Origin: Legionellales bacterium
GTDB lineage: Bacteria; Pseudomonadota; Gammaproteobacteria; Berkiellales; Berkiellaceae
Assembly: GCA_023266435.1 (NCBI GenBank)
Contig: JAHFQF010000008.1
Coordinates: 1-23,271, forward strand
Direction: 5' to 3'
Length of the DNA: 23,271 nt
In this document: piece by piece, positions 15,986 to 23,189 of the stretch
Layout of the letters: every line of letters begins with the position of its first letter
Position numbering within the stretch: the first letter of the stretch is position 1
Made by a program: the position numbers and the translations under genes
Notes under the pieces: model-generated
What the model was told of the DNA's origin: nothing
Seen by the model: only the letters and a program-made list of their open reading frames with translations
Databases searched by the model: none

Positions 15986-17316
15986 TTAAGTTCCTGTACC
16001 AATTGAGTAAACTCTTGCCCACGATGTGCATAATTACGATGTTGATCCAAACTCGTACAAGCAGGAGACAAAATCACTGCACTGTGCGGCTGAGAAAAAG
16101 CATAGGCTAGACTCACTGCTTCTTTTAATGACTGGCAGCGGTGCATTGGAATGGTGAGCCCGGCTTGGATCAAATCACGCTCAATGATTTCTGCAGCCTG
16201 TCCATATAATACAACACCCTGGCTAGATCGTAGCACTGGCGCTAAAACTTGATAGTTTTCATTTTTAGGAGCCCCTCCTAAAATGACCAAAGGATTAGGG
16301 TATTGCTCACTCAAGCTGTTTAATGCAGCGATGACAGCCCCTGTATTGGTTGCTTTAGAGTCATTAATCCAAATTCGATCAACAAACTTGCCCATCACAT
16401 GACAACGATATGGCAGGGCTTGATACGTCATTAAGCACTGCGCGGCTGCTTCACGGGATAATCCTAAAGTAGCCGTAATGGCTAAAGCAGCCAAACAATT
16501 ACTCAACACATGTGGCTGTGTAAACGGCAAGTCACCTACGGAAATTAAGCGTTGTTCACCCTCATACAAGTATTGCAATCCTGCTACAGTACGTACCGTA
16601 AACAAGGCACCCGTCTCTGGATAAATGCTGAAAGTCATTGCGCCTTCTGGAATCAGTTTAGGCATGGATTCTGGTGCATCTAAATTAACCACCCAGTGTT
16701 TCGCATTGTGATAAATAGAATGTTTACTCTGTTGATACGCTGAAAAATCATTATACCGATCCAAATGATCGGGTGTAACGTTTAAATTACAGGCGCAATG
16801 TAGCGGCAACTTGTCACACAGATCCAGTTGGAAGCTAGATAACTCTAGAACAAAAAACTTAGGCTGAGGCTCTTTGAGTAAGGCCAGGGCTGGTGTACCT
16901 AAATTACCCCCAACTGCTACGGCTAATTGTAATTGTGCGGCGATGTGTTGCACCATGGTGGTCACTGTGCTTTTTCCATTCGATCCAGTAATCCCCACAA
17001 TGGGTGCTGTTGCCGCCTCTGCAAATAAACCAACATCTCCAATCAATTGATGCCTGGCTCGCGCTGCTTGAAAAATGGGTTGTCGTAACTCTAAACCCGG
17101 GGACACTAAAAAGCGTGCTTCCGTTGAAAAAGAGTCTGGTTTCCAGGGTGGTGCAATAAAAGGAGCGTCTGGATATTTTTCCTGGAATGCCACTAATCCA
17201 GGTGGAGTCACCCGCGTGTCTGTGACTACAAAGCGATAACCCTGACTCTTTAAATAGTCAGCACACGATATACCTGTTGCGCCTAAACCAAAAATGACAT
17301 ATTCATACTGCTGCAT
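15982..17316 (-). CDS. murD: UDP-N-acetylmuramoylalanine--D-glutamate ligase MurD
   Basis: MurD adds D-glutamate to UDP-MurNAc-L-Ala. The 444-residue protein has FGLGATGISCADYL at the N-terminus, the P-loop GITGSNGKSTVTTMV, ELSSFQLDL, NVTPDHLDRY and the C-terminal ILGGAPKN and ILSPACTSLDQ segments characteristic of MurD. It is within the family's normal length of 435-450. The ATG at 17316 lies 3 nt after the mraY stop and no strong ribosome site is visible, so coupling to mraY translation is likely; downstream it overlaps ftsW by 4 nt. Confidence 0.98.
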   Translation of the reverse strand: MQQYEYVIFGLGATGISCADYLKSQGYRFVVTDTRVTPPGLVAFQEKYPDAPFIAPPWKPDSFSTEARFLVSPGLELRQPIFQAARARHQLIGDVGLFAEAATAPIVGITGSNGKSTVTTMVQHIAAQLQLAVAVGGNLGTPALALLKEPQPKFFVLELSSFQLDLCDKLPLHCACNLNVTPDHLDRYNDFSAYQQSKHSIYHNAKHWVVNLDAPESMPKLIPEGAMTFSIYPETGALFTVRTVAGLQYLYEGEQRLISVGDLPFTQPHVLSNCLAALAITATLGLSREAAAQCLMTYQALPYRCHVMGKFVDRIWINDSKATNTGAVIAALNSLSEQYPNPLVILGGAPKNENYQVLAPVLRSSQGVVLYGQAAEIIERDLIQAGLTIPMHRCQSLKEAVSLAYAFSQPHSAVILSPACTSLDQHRNYAHRGQEFTQLVQELK

Positions 17317-17319
17317 ACA

Positions 17320-18402
17320 TTATCTTATCTTCAAGGTAGAGAGCCCAATTAATACAAAAATCACCGTTAAAATCCAAAAGCGTACAATGATGCGCGGCTC
17401 AGGCCAGCCTAACAACTCAAAGTGATGATGAATGGGTGCCATACGGAATATCCGCTTGCCTCGTAATTTAAAAGAGGCCACTTGCAACATCACGGAGACC
17501 GTTTCTAACACAAAAACACCACCCATGATAAAAAGTACCAGCTCTTGTCTGACTATCACTGCAATGGTCCCCAGCGCTCCACCTAAAGCCAATGATCCAA
17601 CGTCGCCCATAAAGATCATCGCAGGATAAGCATTAAACCATAAGAATCCTAGGCCAGCCCCGATCAATGCGCCACAAAAAACCACGAGCTCCCCCACTCC
17701 TGGCACAAAAGGCATCCCCAAGTAATCGGCAAAATTCATATGCCCTGTCACATAAGCAAAAATACCTAAAGCAGCTGTAATCATCACGGTTGGTAAAATG
17801 GCCAGCCCATCCAAACCATCGGTTAAATTGACTGCGTTCGATGTACCTACGATCACCAAATAAGAGAAAAGAATAAAAAAAGCACCTAACGGCATTGCCC
17901 AAGTTTTGATAAAGGGGAAAAACAACGTAGTTTCTTGTGGAGAACTTGCGAGGCAATATAAAGTACATGCAACGGCAAGACCTACTACAGATTGCCAGAA
18001 AAATTTAGCACGTGACGATAGCCCTTTGCTGTTTTTTTGAATGATCTTTCGGTAATCATCTACCCAGCCAATTAAACCAAAACAGATTGTGACAGCCAAA
18101 ACTAATCCAATATAGACATTAGACCAGTGGCACCATAGTAAAGTACTCACAATCGCAGCAACCAAAACCAAGACACCACCCATGGTTGGCGTGCCTGCTT
18201 TATCATAATGGCTCTTAGGCCCATCTACTCGAATCTGTTGCCCTAATTGTTTTGCTTTTAACCAGCGAATCACCACTGGACCTAATTGCAAGCTAATCAA
18301 CAAGGAAGTCAGTGAAGCTAAAATCATACGCAAGGTTAAGTAATGAAATACTTGAAAGCCGTGATACCATTGGGAAAGGTAGTCCATTAACCATAAAATC
18401 AT
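17320..18402 (-). CDS. mraY: Phospho-MurNAc-pentapeptide transferase MraY
   Basis: MraY transfers phospho-MurNAc-pentapeptide to undecaprenyl phosphate to form lipid I in the inner membrane. The 360-residue length equals that of the E. coli enzyme. The protein shows about ten transmembrane helices, the N-terminal FHYLTLRMILASLTSLLISL, KAGTPTMGGVLVL, the aspartate motifs VDDYRK and NLTDGLDGLA, FMGDVGSLALGG, and the cytosolic PIHHHFELLGWPE loop. All catalytic aspartates and the histidine motif are present. It overlaps the murF stop by 4 nt (ATGA) and is followed 3 nt later by murD. Confidence 0.99.
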   Translation of the reverse strand: MILWLMDYLSQWYHGFQVFHYLTLRMILASLTSLLISLQLGPVVIRWLKAKQLGQQIRVDGPKSHYDKAGTPTMGGVLVLVAAIVSTLLWCHWSNVYIGLVLAVTICFGLIGWVDDYRKIIQKNSKGLSSRAKFFWQSVVGLAVACTLYCLASSPQETTLFFPFIKTWAMPLGAFFILFSYLVIVGTSNAVNLTDGLDGLAILPTVMITAALGIFAYVTGHMNFADYLGMPFVPGVGELVVFCGALIGAGLGFLWFNAYPAMIFMGDVGSLALGGALGTIAVIVRQELVLFIMGGVFVLETVSVMLQVASFKLRGKRIFRMAPIHHHFELLGWPEPRIIVRFWILTVIFVLIGLSTLKIR

Positions 18403-19757
18403 AGTTCCGATCCTTGTGTCTGCAATAATGCAACAACAACTTTGTCCAGTTGATTACACCGTGACCCCTTGATCAAACAAACATCACCTGGTTGTAAAGA
18501 AAGCGCCTCAACCAAGGCCTGATGAGAAACAGTGGCGTGTGTAGGCTGGCCAAATCGAATAGCCGCATGCTTAGCTAAACTGCCATAGGTATAGAGTGCG
18601 TCGATCTTGAGCTCTTTGGCATACTGGCCTACTTCTTCATGACAAGCAATTTCTTGTTCACTACCAAGCTCAGCCATATCTCCAAATACAAATACCTTAC
18701 GTCCAGTTTGATTGGCCAAGACAGCCATCGCTGCTTTGACTGAAGAAGGATTTGCATTATAACTGTCGTCAATTAAGGTGATTCCGTTGCGCAGTGAATG
18801 AAAATTCAACCTGCCTTTAACGGGCATCATCGTTAATAATGCTTTCTGGCAATCTGCTAAAGTAATCCCTGCTTGAGTTGCAATCGCAATTGCAAATAAT
18901 GCATTCATCATATTGTGTTTCCCAGCTAAGGGGACATCAAAATGCGCATTTCCTACCGGCGTGTGTGCAGTAAACGTGACAGACTGTGGATGTAAGATCA
19001 CATCACTTGCAAAATAATCTGCTTGCTCTGTCAAGCCACACAGTAACAACTTTCCTTGAGTGGCCCGTGCACGCCACACTGCTTGATACTCATCAACAGG
19101 GGCAAAGGCAATGCCATCACTGGGTAGCATAGAGAAAATTGCACTTTTTTCATTCGCAATCCCTGCCACCGATCCAAAGCCTTTCACATGCGCTGGAGCA
19201 ACCGCTGTGACTGCAGCCAAAGTGGGTTTCAGCATGTTTGTCAAAATTGCAATTTCACCCAGCTCACTGGAACCCAGCTCAAATACTCCCACCTCATGTT
19301 CGTACCGTAATTGCAAAATATTCAATGGTAAACCAATCTGATTATTCCAGTTACCCTGACTGACCAACGTACGCTTCACACTGGAAAAAATATGTCCTGT
19401 TAATTGCTTGGTGGTTGTTTTACCAACACTGCCCGTAATACCAATGATAGGAATTTGAAATTGTGCACGCCAAACACTGGCTAATTGTCCAAGCGCCTGA
19501 AGCGTGTCTTTTACAAGCAGTTGAGGCACAGCCAGATCGGATTGTTTTTCTCGCACAATGATTAGGCTGGCACCTTTAGCAATGGCTTCGGGTAAATAAT
19601 CATGCCCATCCAGTCGTTCCCCTTTGATAGCGATATATGCCTGACCAGCTTGCAAGGTACGTGTATCGTGTGAAATCCCTTGAAAAGGAACATCTGCGCC
19701 CGCATAGTCTGCATGAATGCAGGCAGCTAAAGTACGCCAACTTGGGTAGTTACTCAT
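18399..19757 (-). CDS. murF: UDP-MurNAc-tripeptide--D-Ala-D-Ala ligase MurF
   Basis: MurF adds the D-Ala-D-Ala made by Ddl to UDP-MurNAc-tripeptide. The 452-residue Mur ligase has ISHDTRTLQAGQAYIAIKGE and DGHDYLPEAIAKGA in the N-terminal domain, the P-loop GITGSVGKTTTKQL, ELGSSELGEI, LIDDSYNANPSSVKAAM, VFGDMAELGSE and the C-terminal VCLIKGSR. These are in the expected order and the length is typical. The ATG at 19757 overlaps the murE stop (ATGA). The GKTTTK P-loop lysine and the DDSYNANP motif are intact. Confidence 0.98.
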   Translation of the reverse strand: MSNYPSWRTLAACIHADYAGADVPFQGISHDTRTLQAGQAYIAIKGERLDGHDYLPEAIAKGASLIIVREKQSDLAVPQLLVKDTLQALGQLASVWRAQFQIPIIGITGSVGKTTTKQLTGHIFSSVKRTLVSQGNWNNQIGLPLNILQLRYEHEVGVFELGSSELGEIAILTNMLKPTLAAVTAVAPAHVKGFGSVAGIANEKSAIFSMLPSDGIAFAPVDEYQAVWRARATQGKLLLCGLTEQADYFASDVILHPQSVTFTAHTPVGNAHFDVPLAGKHNMMNALFAIAIATQAGITLADCQKALLTMMPVKGRLNFHSLRNGITLIDDSYNANPSSVKAAMAVLANQTGRKVFVFGDMAELGSEQEIACHEEVGQYAKELKIDALYTYGSLAKHAAIRFGQPTHATVSHQALVEALSLQPGDVCLIKGSRCNQLDKVVVALLQTQGSEL

Positions 19758-21241
19758 TTCAACACTCCATTACTTTCAAAATACTCTGTGACATAAGTGA
19801 TATCAGAGAAAGGCAACGTGCCCTCATTTAATTGCAAATACGCTTCATGACCACGTCCTGCAATAACCACCCAATCTTCTGACTTTGCATGCTCTAAGGC
19901 ATACTGAATCGCTTTGCTTCGGTCAAGCTCTATGCGCGCTTTGTGAGGAGCCTGCATACCTGCTAACATTTCTTTAATAATTGCTGTTGGCGCTTCTTGG
20001 CGAGAATTATCTTGCGTCAAGATCACGTTATCCGCGTAATTTTCGGCGATACTTGCCATGTGTGGACGTTTGGTCTTATCTCGATTACCACCACAACCAA
20101 AGACAACCCACAATTTACCTGGCACTAATGGTTTTAAAGCAGACAATATTTTTTCTAAACCATCTGGTGTATGTGCAAAGTCAACCCACGTGGTTGGTAA
20201 ACCTGTTTTATCAAATCGCTGCAACCGACCACAAGCAGGTGTTAATGTTTTTACAACTGTCTGTATCTCTAACCATGTCAATCCGCAATCATACAGCACT
20301 GCGATAACAGCCAAAGCATTGTACAAATTAAAATCCCCAACCAAAGGAATCCGAATGTCCGCTTGGCTGACTTTGGTTGTAATCTGTACCAACATACTTT
20401 GCAAGGTGGCATCCAACACCACAGCCTGCAGAAAATCATCTGCCTGTGTTTGCGAGACTGCGCTAAACTGTTTGCCGTAGAGTATTTTTTTGGTGGTGGG
20501 GTGACATGCCTCTAACATCATCGCGGCATACGCGTCATCTGCGTTAATGATTGCAACGCCATTACCAAGCTGAGCAAATAAACGTTGCTTCGCTTGCGCA
20601 TATTGTTCAAAAGAATGATGATAATCCAAATGATCGCGTGTGAGATTCGTAAAAATCGCATATCGCCATTTTACGGCGCGCGTTCTGTCCTGATCTAAGC
20701 CATGACTAGAGACTTCTAGCATTGCCCAAGCACAACCTGCTGTCACAAATTGATGTAAATAGCGCTGTACAGCAATGGGATCAGGTGTTGTCATGCCGTT
20801 ATAATGATAAGCATCTGCTTCAGTGCTAATACCTAACGTGCCAATGGTGCCAACACGATGACCTAGCGCACGAAAGGCTGTTGCTAAATAATGGCAAATT
20901 GAAGTCTTCCCATTGGTGCCTGTCACACCAATTGCATGTAAATGTTGGCTGGGATGATCAAAAAAATGGTTGGCTAATGCGCTTAATTTTTCCGGTAAAT
21001 GAGGAATCACGATCACGGGTACATCGAATGTAGCGGAGATGGCCTCATCCGAAAAAATGACACTTGCACCGCGTGAAATGGCTTCTGCAATATACTGCTT
21101 ACTGTCTGTTGTTTTGCCTTGATAGCCAAGAAAAGCGGTATGAGCCCTTACTTGCTTGCTGTCTAATATCAAGTCAGCAACTTCAATTGATGGAACGAGT
21201 AAATCGAGTCCCACCCCATCGATTAAATCATCTAAGCGCAT
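19754..21241 (-). CDS. murE: UDP-MurNAc-L-Ala-D-Glu--meso-diaminopimelate ligase MurE
   Basis: MurE adds the third amino acid of the stem peptide, meso-diaminopimelate in Gram-negative bacteria. The 495-residue protein has LDSKQVRAHTAFLGYQG, the P-loop GVTGTNGKTSICHYL at 105-119, MTTPDPIAVQRYL, MLEVSSHGLDQ, FTNLTRDHLDYH, VDFAHTPDGLEK, FGCGGNRDKTKRP, and AGRGHEAY near the end. The residues that select diaminopimelate normally read DNPR; here they are DNSR at 411-414 (20000-20011). The following GKGHE-like loop is GRGHE. The Asp and Arg remain, so diaminopimelate use is still most likely. The ATG at 21241 follows an AGAG and gives a typical start. Unlike the standard order, no ftsI precedes it; a promoter lies about 75 nt upstream. 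Confidence 0.98.
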   Translation of the reverse strand: MRLDDLIDGVGLDLLVPSIEVADLILDSKQVRAHTAFLGYQGKTTDSKQYIAEAISRGASVIFSDEAISATFDVPVIVIPHLPEKLSALANHFFDHPSQHLHAIGVTGTNGKTSICHYLATAFRALGHRVGTIGTLGISTEADAYHYNGMTTPDPIAVQRYLHQFVTAGCAWAMLEVSSHGLDQDRTRAVKWRYAIFTNLTRDHLDYHHSFEQYAQAKQRLFAQLGNGVAIINADDAYAAMMLEACHPTTKKILYGKQFSAVSQTQADDFLQAVVLDATLQSMLVQITTKVSQADIRIPLVGDFNLYNALAVIAVLYDCGLTWLEIQTVVKTLTPACGRLQRFDKTGLPTTWVDFAHTPDGLEKILSALKPLVPGKLWVVFGCGGNRDKTKRPHMASIAENYADNVILTQDNSRQEAPTAIIKEMLAGMQAPHKARIELDRSKAIQYALEHAKSEDWVVIAGRGHEAYLQLNEGTLPFSDITYVTEYFESNGVLK

Positions 21242-21315
21242 CGCGAATACACTCTAAGTTATTTGTCTGGGTAGTTTAGCGGGCCGGCCTTTAAGACGCA
21301 AGCAATCTATGAGAT

Positions 21316-21344
21316 ATGATACGCGGTCACAACGCTCTCATCAA
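21316..21344 (-). promoter_or_regulatory. murE: Candidate sigma-70 promoter for the murE operon
   Basis: On the minus strand TTGATG (21339-21344) is followed after exactly 17 nt by TATCAT (21316-21321). The hexamers match the consensus at 4 of 6 positions each and the spacing is optimal. Transcription would begin near 21309, giving a leader of about 68 nt before the murE ATG. This could drive murE through ftsZ independently of rsmH and ftsL. Confidence 0.6.
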
Positions 21345-21367
21345 TGCATATCCACGAAAACGGCCGT

Positions 21368-21437
21368 GACAACCCCTTCCTTTTTTTGCTCTTACTGAAA
21401 CCCCAGTTTAGAGGTTTTACACAAGAGAAGGGCTGTC
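21368..21437. repeat. Compound inverted repeat downstream of ftsL
   Basis: Three nested arms pair in register: GACAACCCCTTC (21368-21379) with GAAGGGCTGTC (21427-21437) with one bulge, CTCTT (21389-21393) with AAGAG (21423-21427), and AAACCCC (21398-21404) with GAGGTTT (21411-21417) around a 6-nt loop. In minus-strand RNA the mismatches become G-U pairs. The 70-nt element begins 20 nt past the ftsL stop. There is no U-tract after it on the minus strand, so it is not a standard intrinsic terminator; a run of seven T's on the plus strand lies inside an internal loop. Confidence 0.65.
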
Positions 21438-21457
21438 TTTTGTGGCAAGCTGCAGAT

Positions 21458-21874
21458 CTATTTTGCCGATGAGACCAATGGTTGCATTGCTTGAGGATCG
21501 GGGCTAATCATATTTAAATGTTTTGTAGCTACTTCTTCTACCCGTGCATTAGTTGCCCATGTCCCTTGCTCTAACATTAATTGGGTCCACTCTGCTTGCA
21601 ACGTATCCCGTTGGTTGGCAAGTTGCTGTAAGCGAGTATTGAGTTGGCGAGTTGTGTGCTTACTATAAACAACGGCTAAAGCACTAAAAACAGTGAGCAT
21701 GAGTAAACAAAGATTGACTACTACCAGTTTATTACACGCCGCCCATAAAACTTGGATAGGCAAAGGATTAACGCCAGGATTTAACCAAGCGCGTAATTTT
21801 TGGTATAGGGTTCGTGTGTCTACTTCTTTTTTTTTACGACGCATTGTCGCGCTAGGTTTGGTTCGCATACTCAT
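21458..21874 (-). CDS. ftsL: Cell division protein FtsL
   Basis: FtsL is a small bitopic protein that with FtsB and FtsQ activates septal synthesis by FtsWI. The 138-residue product has a basic cytoplasmic tail of about 48 residues (RRKKK at 12-16), a transmembrane helix at about 50-70 (LVVVNLCLLMLTVFSALAVV), then a periplasmic coiled coil at about 72-105, and the end segment NARVEEVATKHLNM followed by SPDPQ, typical of FtsL. The ATG at 21874 has AAGGA 7 nt upstream and overlaps the end of rsmH by 23 nt; an ATG two codons later is possible. Sequence conservation in this family is low, so position after rsmH is important evidence. The tail is somewhat longer than in E. coli. Its usual downstream neighbour ftsI is absent. 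Confidence 0.93.
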   Translation of the reverse strand: MSMRTKPSATMRRKKKEVDTRTLYQKLRAWLNPGVNPLPIQVLWAACNKLVVVNLCLLMLTVFSALAVVYSKHTTRQLNTRLQQLANQRDTLQAEWTQLMLEQGTWATNARVEEVATKHLNMISPDPQAMQPLVSSAK

Positions 21875-22805
21875 TCCCTGATCCTTGTTTCTCTACTACC
21901 CGCAAGGTTGCACTGCGCGCTCGCACATTATCCGCAACCTCTTCTTCAGTGGGTTTGATTTTAAAGTTTACAATTTTCAACGGTGGTTGAATACGCTGTT
22001 TTTCCATGATCGGTAATTTTGCAGGTAAGTTATCACTGTTAAATTGCCGAATAAACTGTTTGACCATTCTGTCTTCTAAAGAATGAAAGGTAATGATGGC
22101 TAACCGCCCCGTTTTTTTTAGTACAGGCACAAGTGTCGGTAACGTAAAAGCCAGCTCTTCTAATTCTTGATTAATGGCGATTCGAATGGATTGAAAGACT
22201 CGCGTGGCGGGATGTTTCTTTTGAAATTTCTGTGGCACACAACCAACAATGAGCTTAACCAGATCTTGTGTCGTCTCTAAGGACTTAACGCCTCGCGCCG
22301 CAACAATTTCCTTGGCAATACGCGCCGCAAAAGGCTCCTCTCCATAACGCTTGAACACTGTGATCATTTCCTGCAAAGGTGTTTCGTGCAACCAGGTTTT
22401 TGCATCCAGCACAGCAGTCTGATCCATACGCATGTCTAAAGGACCATTGGTCATAAAGCTAAAACCACGCTCTGGCGTGTCTATTTGTGGCGAACTGATG
22501 CCTAAATCCATTAAAATGCCATTAACTTCGCCCATTTTGTTTTCTGCTTTGACCACCGCAGCAATTTGCGTGTAACTGCTTGAGAAAATCTTAACGCGGG
22601 GATCCTGTCCAAAATGTACCTGAGCATGTTGAATGGCTGTTTTATCTTTATCAAATAACCAAAGTTGTCCATCAGGACCTAAGAATTCTAAGATTGCTTT
22701 GGCATGACCACCACGCCCATAAGTCGCGTCAATGTAGAGCCCGTCGGGCGTTTGAAGCAATGTGTCTTTCACAGGCTGGAAAAGGACTGGGATATGTTCT
22801 GTCAT
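21852..22805 (-). CDS. rsmH: 16S rRNA (cytosine-1402 N4) methyltransferase RsmH
   Basis: RsmH (MraW) methylates N4 of C1402 in 16S rRNA in the small ribosomal subunit, using S-adenosylmethionine. The 317-residue protein begins MTEHIPVLFQPV and has the SAM motif DATYGRGGHAKAILEFLGP, LMDLGISSPQIDTPERGFSF, GPLDMRMDQ, KRYGEEPFAARIAKEIV, and IITFHSLEDRMVKQF, in order. The ATG at 22805 gives the expected N-terminus; only a weak AAGAGA ribosome site, 3 nt away, precedes it. The gene begins 17 nt after the mature rnpB 3' end and normally would follow mraZ, which is not here. It overlaps ftsL by 23 nt. Confidence 0.98.
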   Translation of the reverse strand: MTEHIPVLFQPVKDTLLQTPDGLYIDATYGRGGHAKAILEFLGPDGQLWLFDKDKTAIQHAQVHFGQDPRVKIFSSSYTQIAAVVKAENKMGEVNGILMDLGISSPQIDTPERGFSFMTNGPLDMRMDQTAVLDAKTWLHETPLQEMITVFKRYGEEPFAARIAKEIVAARGVKSLETTQDLVKLIVGCVPQKFQKKHPATRVFQSIRIAINQELEELAFTLPTLVPVLKKTGRLAIITFHSLEDRMVKQFIRQFNSDNLPAKLPIMEKQRIQPPLKIVNFKIKPTEEEVADNVRARSATLRVVEKQGSGNEYANQT

Positions 22806-22822
22806 AATCTCTTAAATTAAAA

Positions 22823-23177
22823 GGAGTTAGCCTATAAGCCGGGTTCTGTCGTGGACAACCATTCATCTACGCCAATTGTCACCAATTGGCTTTAGCAACC
22901 TACCCGAACCCAGTGCGGGTCGCACCTTTGGGTCCCTATTTGGTCTTGCTCCAAGCGGGGTTTACCATGCCGTTTGTGTTACCACTTACGCGGTGAGCTC
23001 TTACCTCACCTTTTCACCCTTACCTCAGGTTCTTATTACTAAGAGCCGTTTGGCGGTTTATTTTCTGTTGCACTTTCCGTAGGCTCACGCCTCCCAGGCA
23101 TTACCTGGCGCTTTACCCTATGGAGCCCGGACTTTCCTCCCTCCTTTTACAAGGACAGCGGTTGCCTGGCCAACTCC
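22823..23177 (-). ncRNA. rnpB: RNase P RNA (bacterial type A)
   Basis: RnpB is the catalytic RNA that removes 5' leaders from tRNA precursors. Read on the minus strand, the gene contains the invariant blocks GGAGGAAAGTCCGGGCTCC, ACAGAAAATAAACCGCC, GAGGTAAGGGTGAAA, GGAGCAAGACCAAATAGGG and the 3' block CCACGACAGAACCCGGCTTA. The ends are set by helix P1: GGAGTTGGCC at the 5' end pairs with GGCTAACTCC at the 3' end with one G-U. A GGT in the P15 loop (AAAGGTGCG), which binds the tRNA CCA end, is present. About 355 nt is normal for type A. No terminator separates it from rsmH, which begins 17 nt on. Confidence 0.97.
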
Positions 23178-23183
23178 GGCACC

Positions 23184-23189
23184 ATTCTA
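23184..23189 (-). promoter_or_regulatory. rnpB: -10 element of the rnpB promoter
   Basis: On the minus strand TAGAAT lies 6 nt before the predicted 5' end of the RNase P RNA, exactly where a -10 box belongs. At 17 nt upstream the sequence is CTTCTT, a poor -35, so the promoter may rely on the AT-rich upstream stretch (TTATTTTTAG at 23227-23236). Confidence 0.6.

Larger units (their letters stand above)
21242..21457 (-). other. ftsL-murE junction lacking ftsI
   Basis: In nearly all dcw clusters ftsI (about 1.7 kb) lies between ftsL and murE. Here only 216 bp separate the ftsL stop from the murE start. Conceptual translation of the gap shows no PBP fragment and no open frame of useful size; it holds a long compound hairpin next to ftsL and a promoter-like element nearer murE. 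The gap otherwise has an 8-bp GGCCGGCC at about 21281-21289. Confidence 0.85.

Noticed and set aside
21242..21457. Tiny leader-peptide frames (for example ATG CAT TGA) near 21345-21352
   Set aside because: Two to four codons with no regulatory codon runs and upstream of or at the promoter itself; cannot be supported as an attenuator.
22876..23082. Plus-strand 68-codon frame
   Set aside because: It is the complement of the conserved RNase P RNA core and has no independent support.
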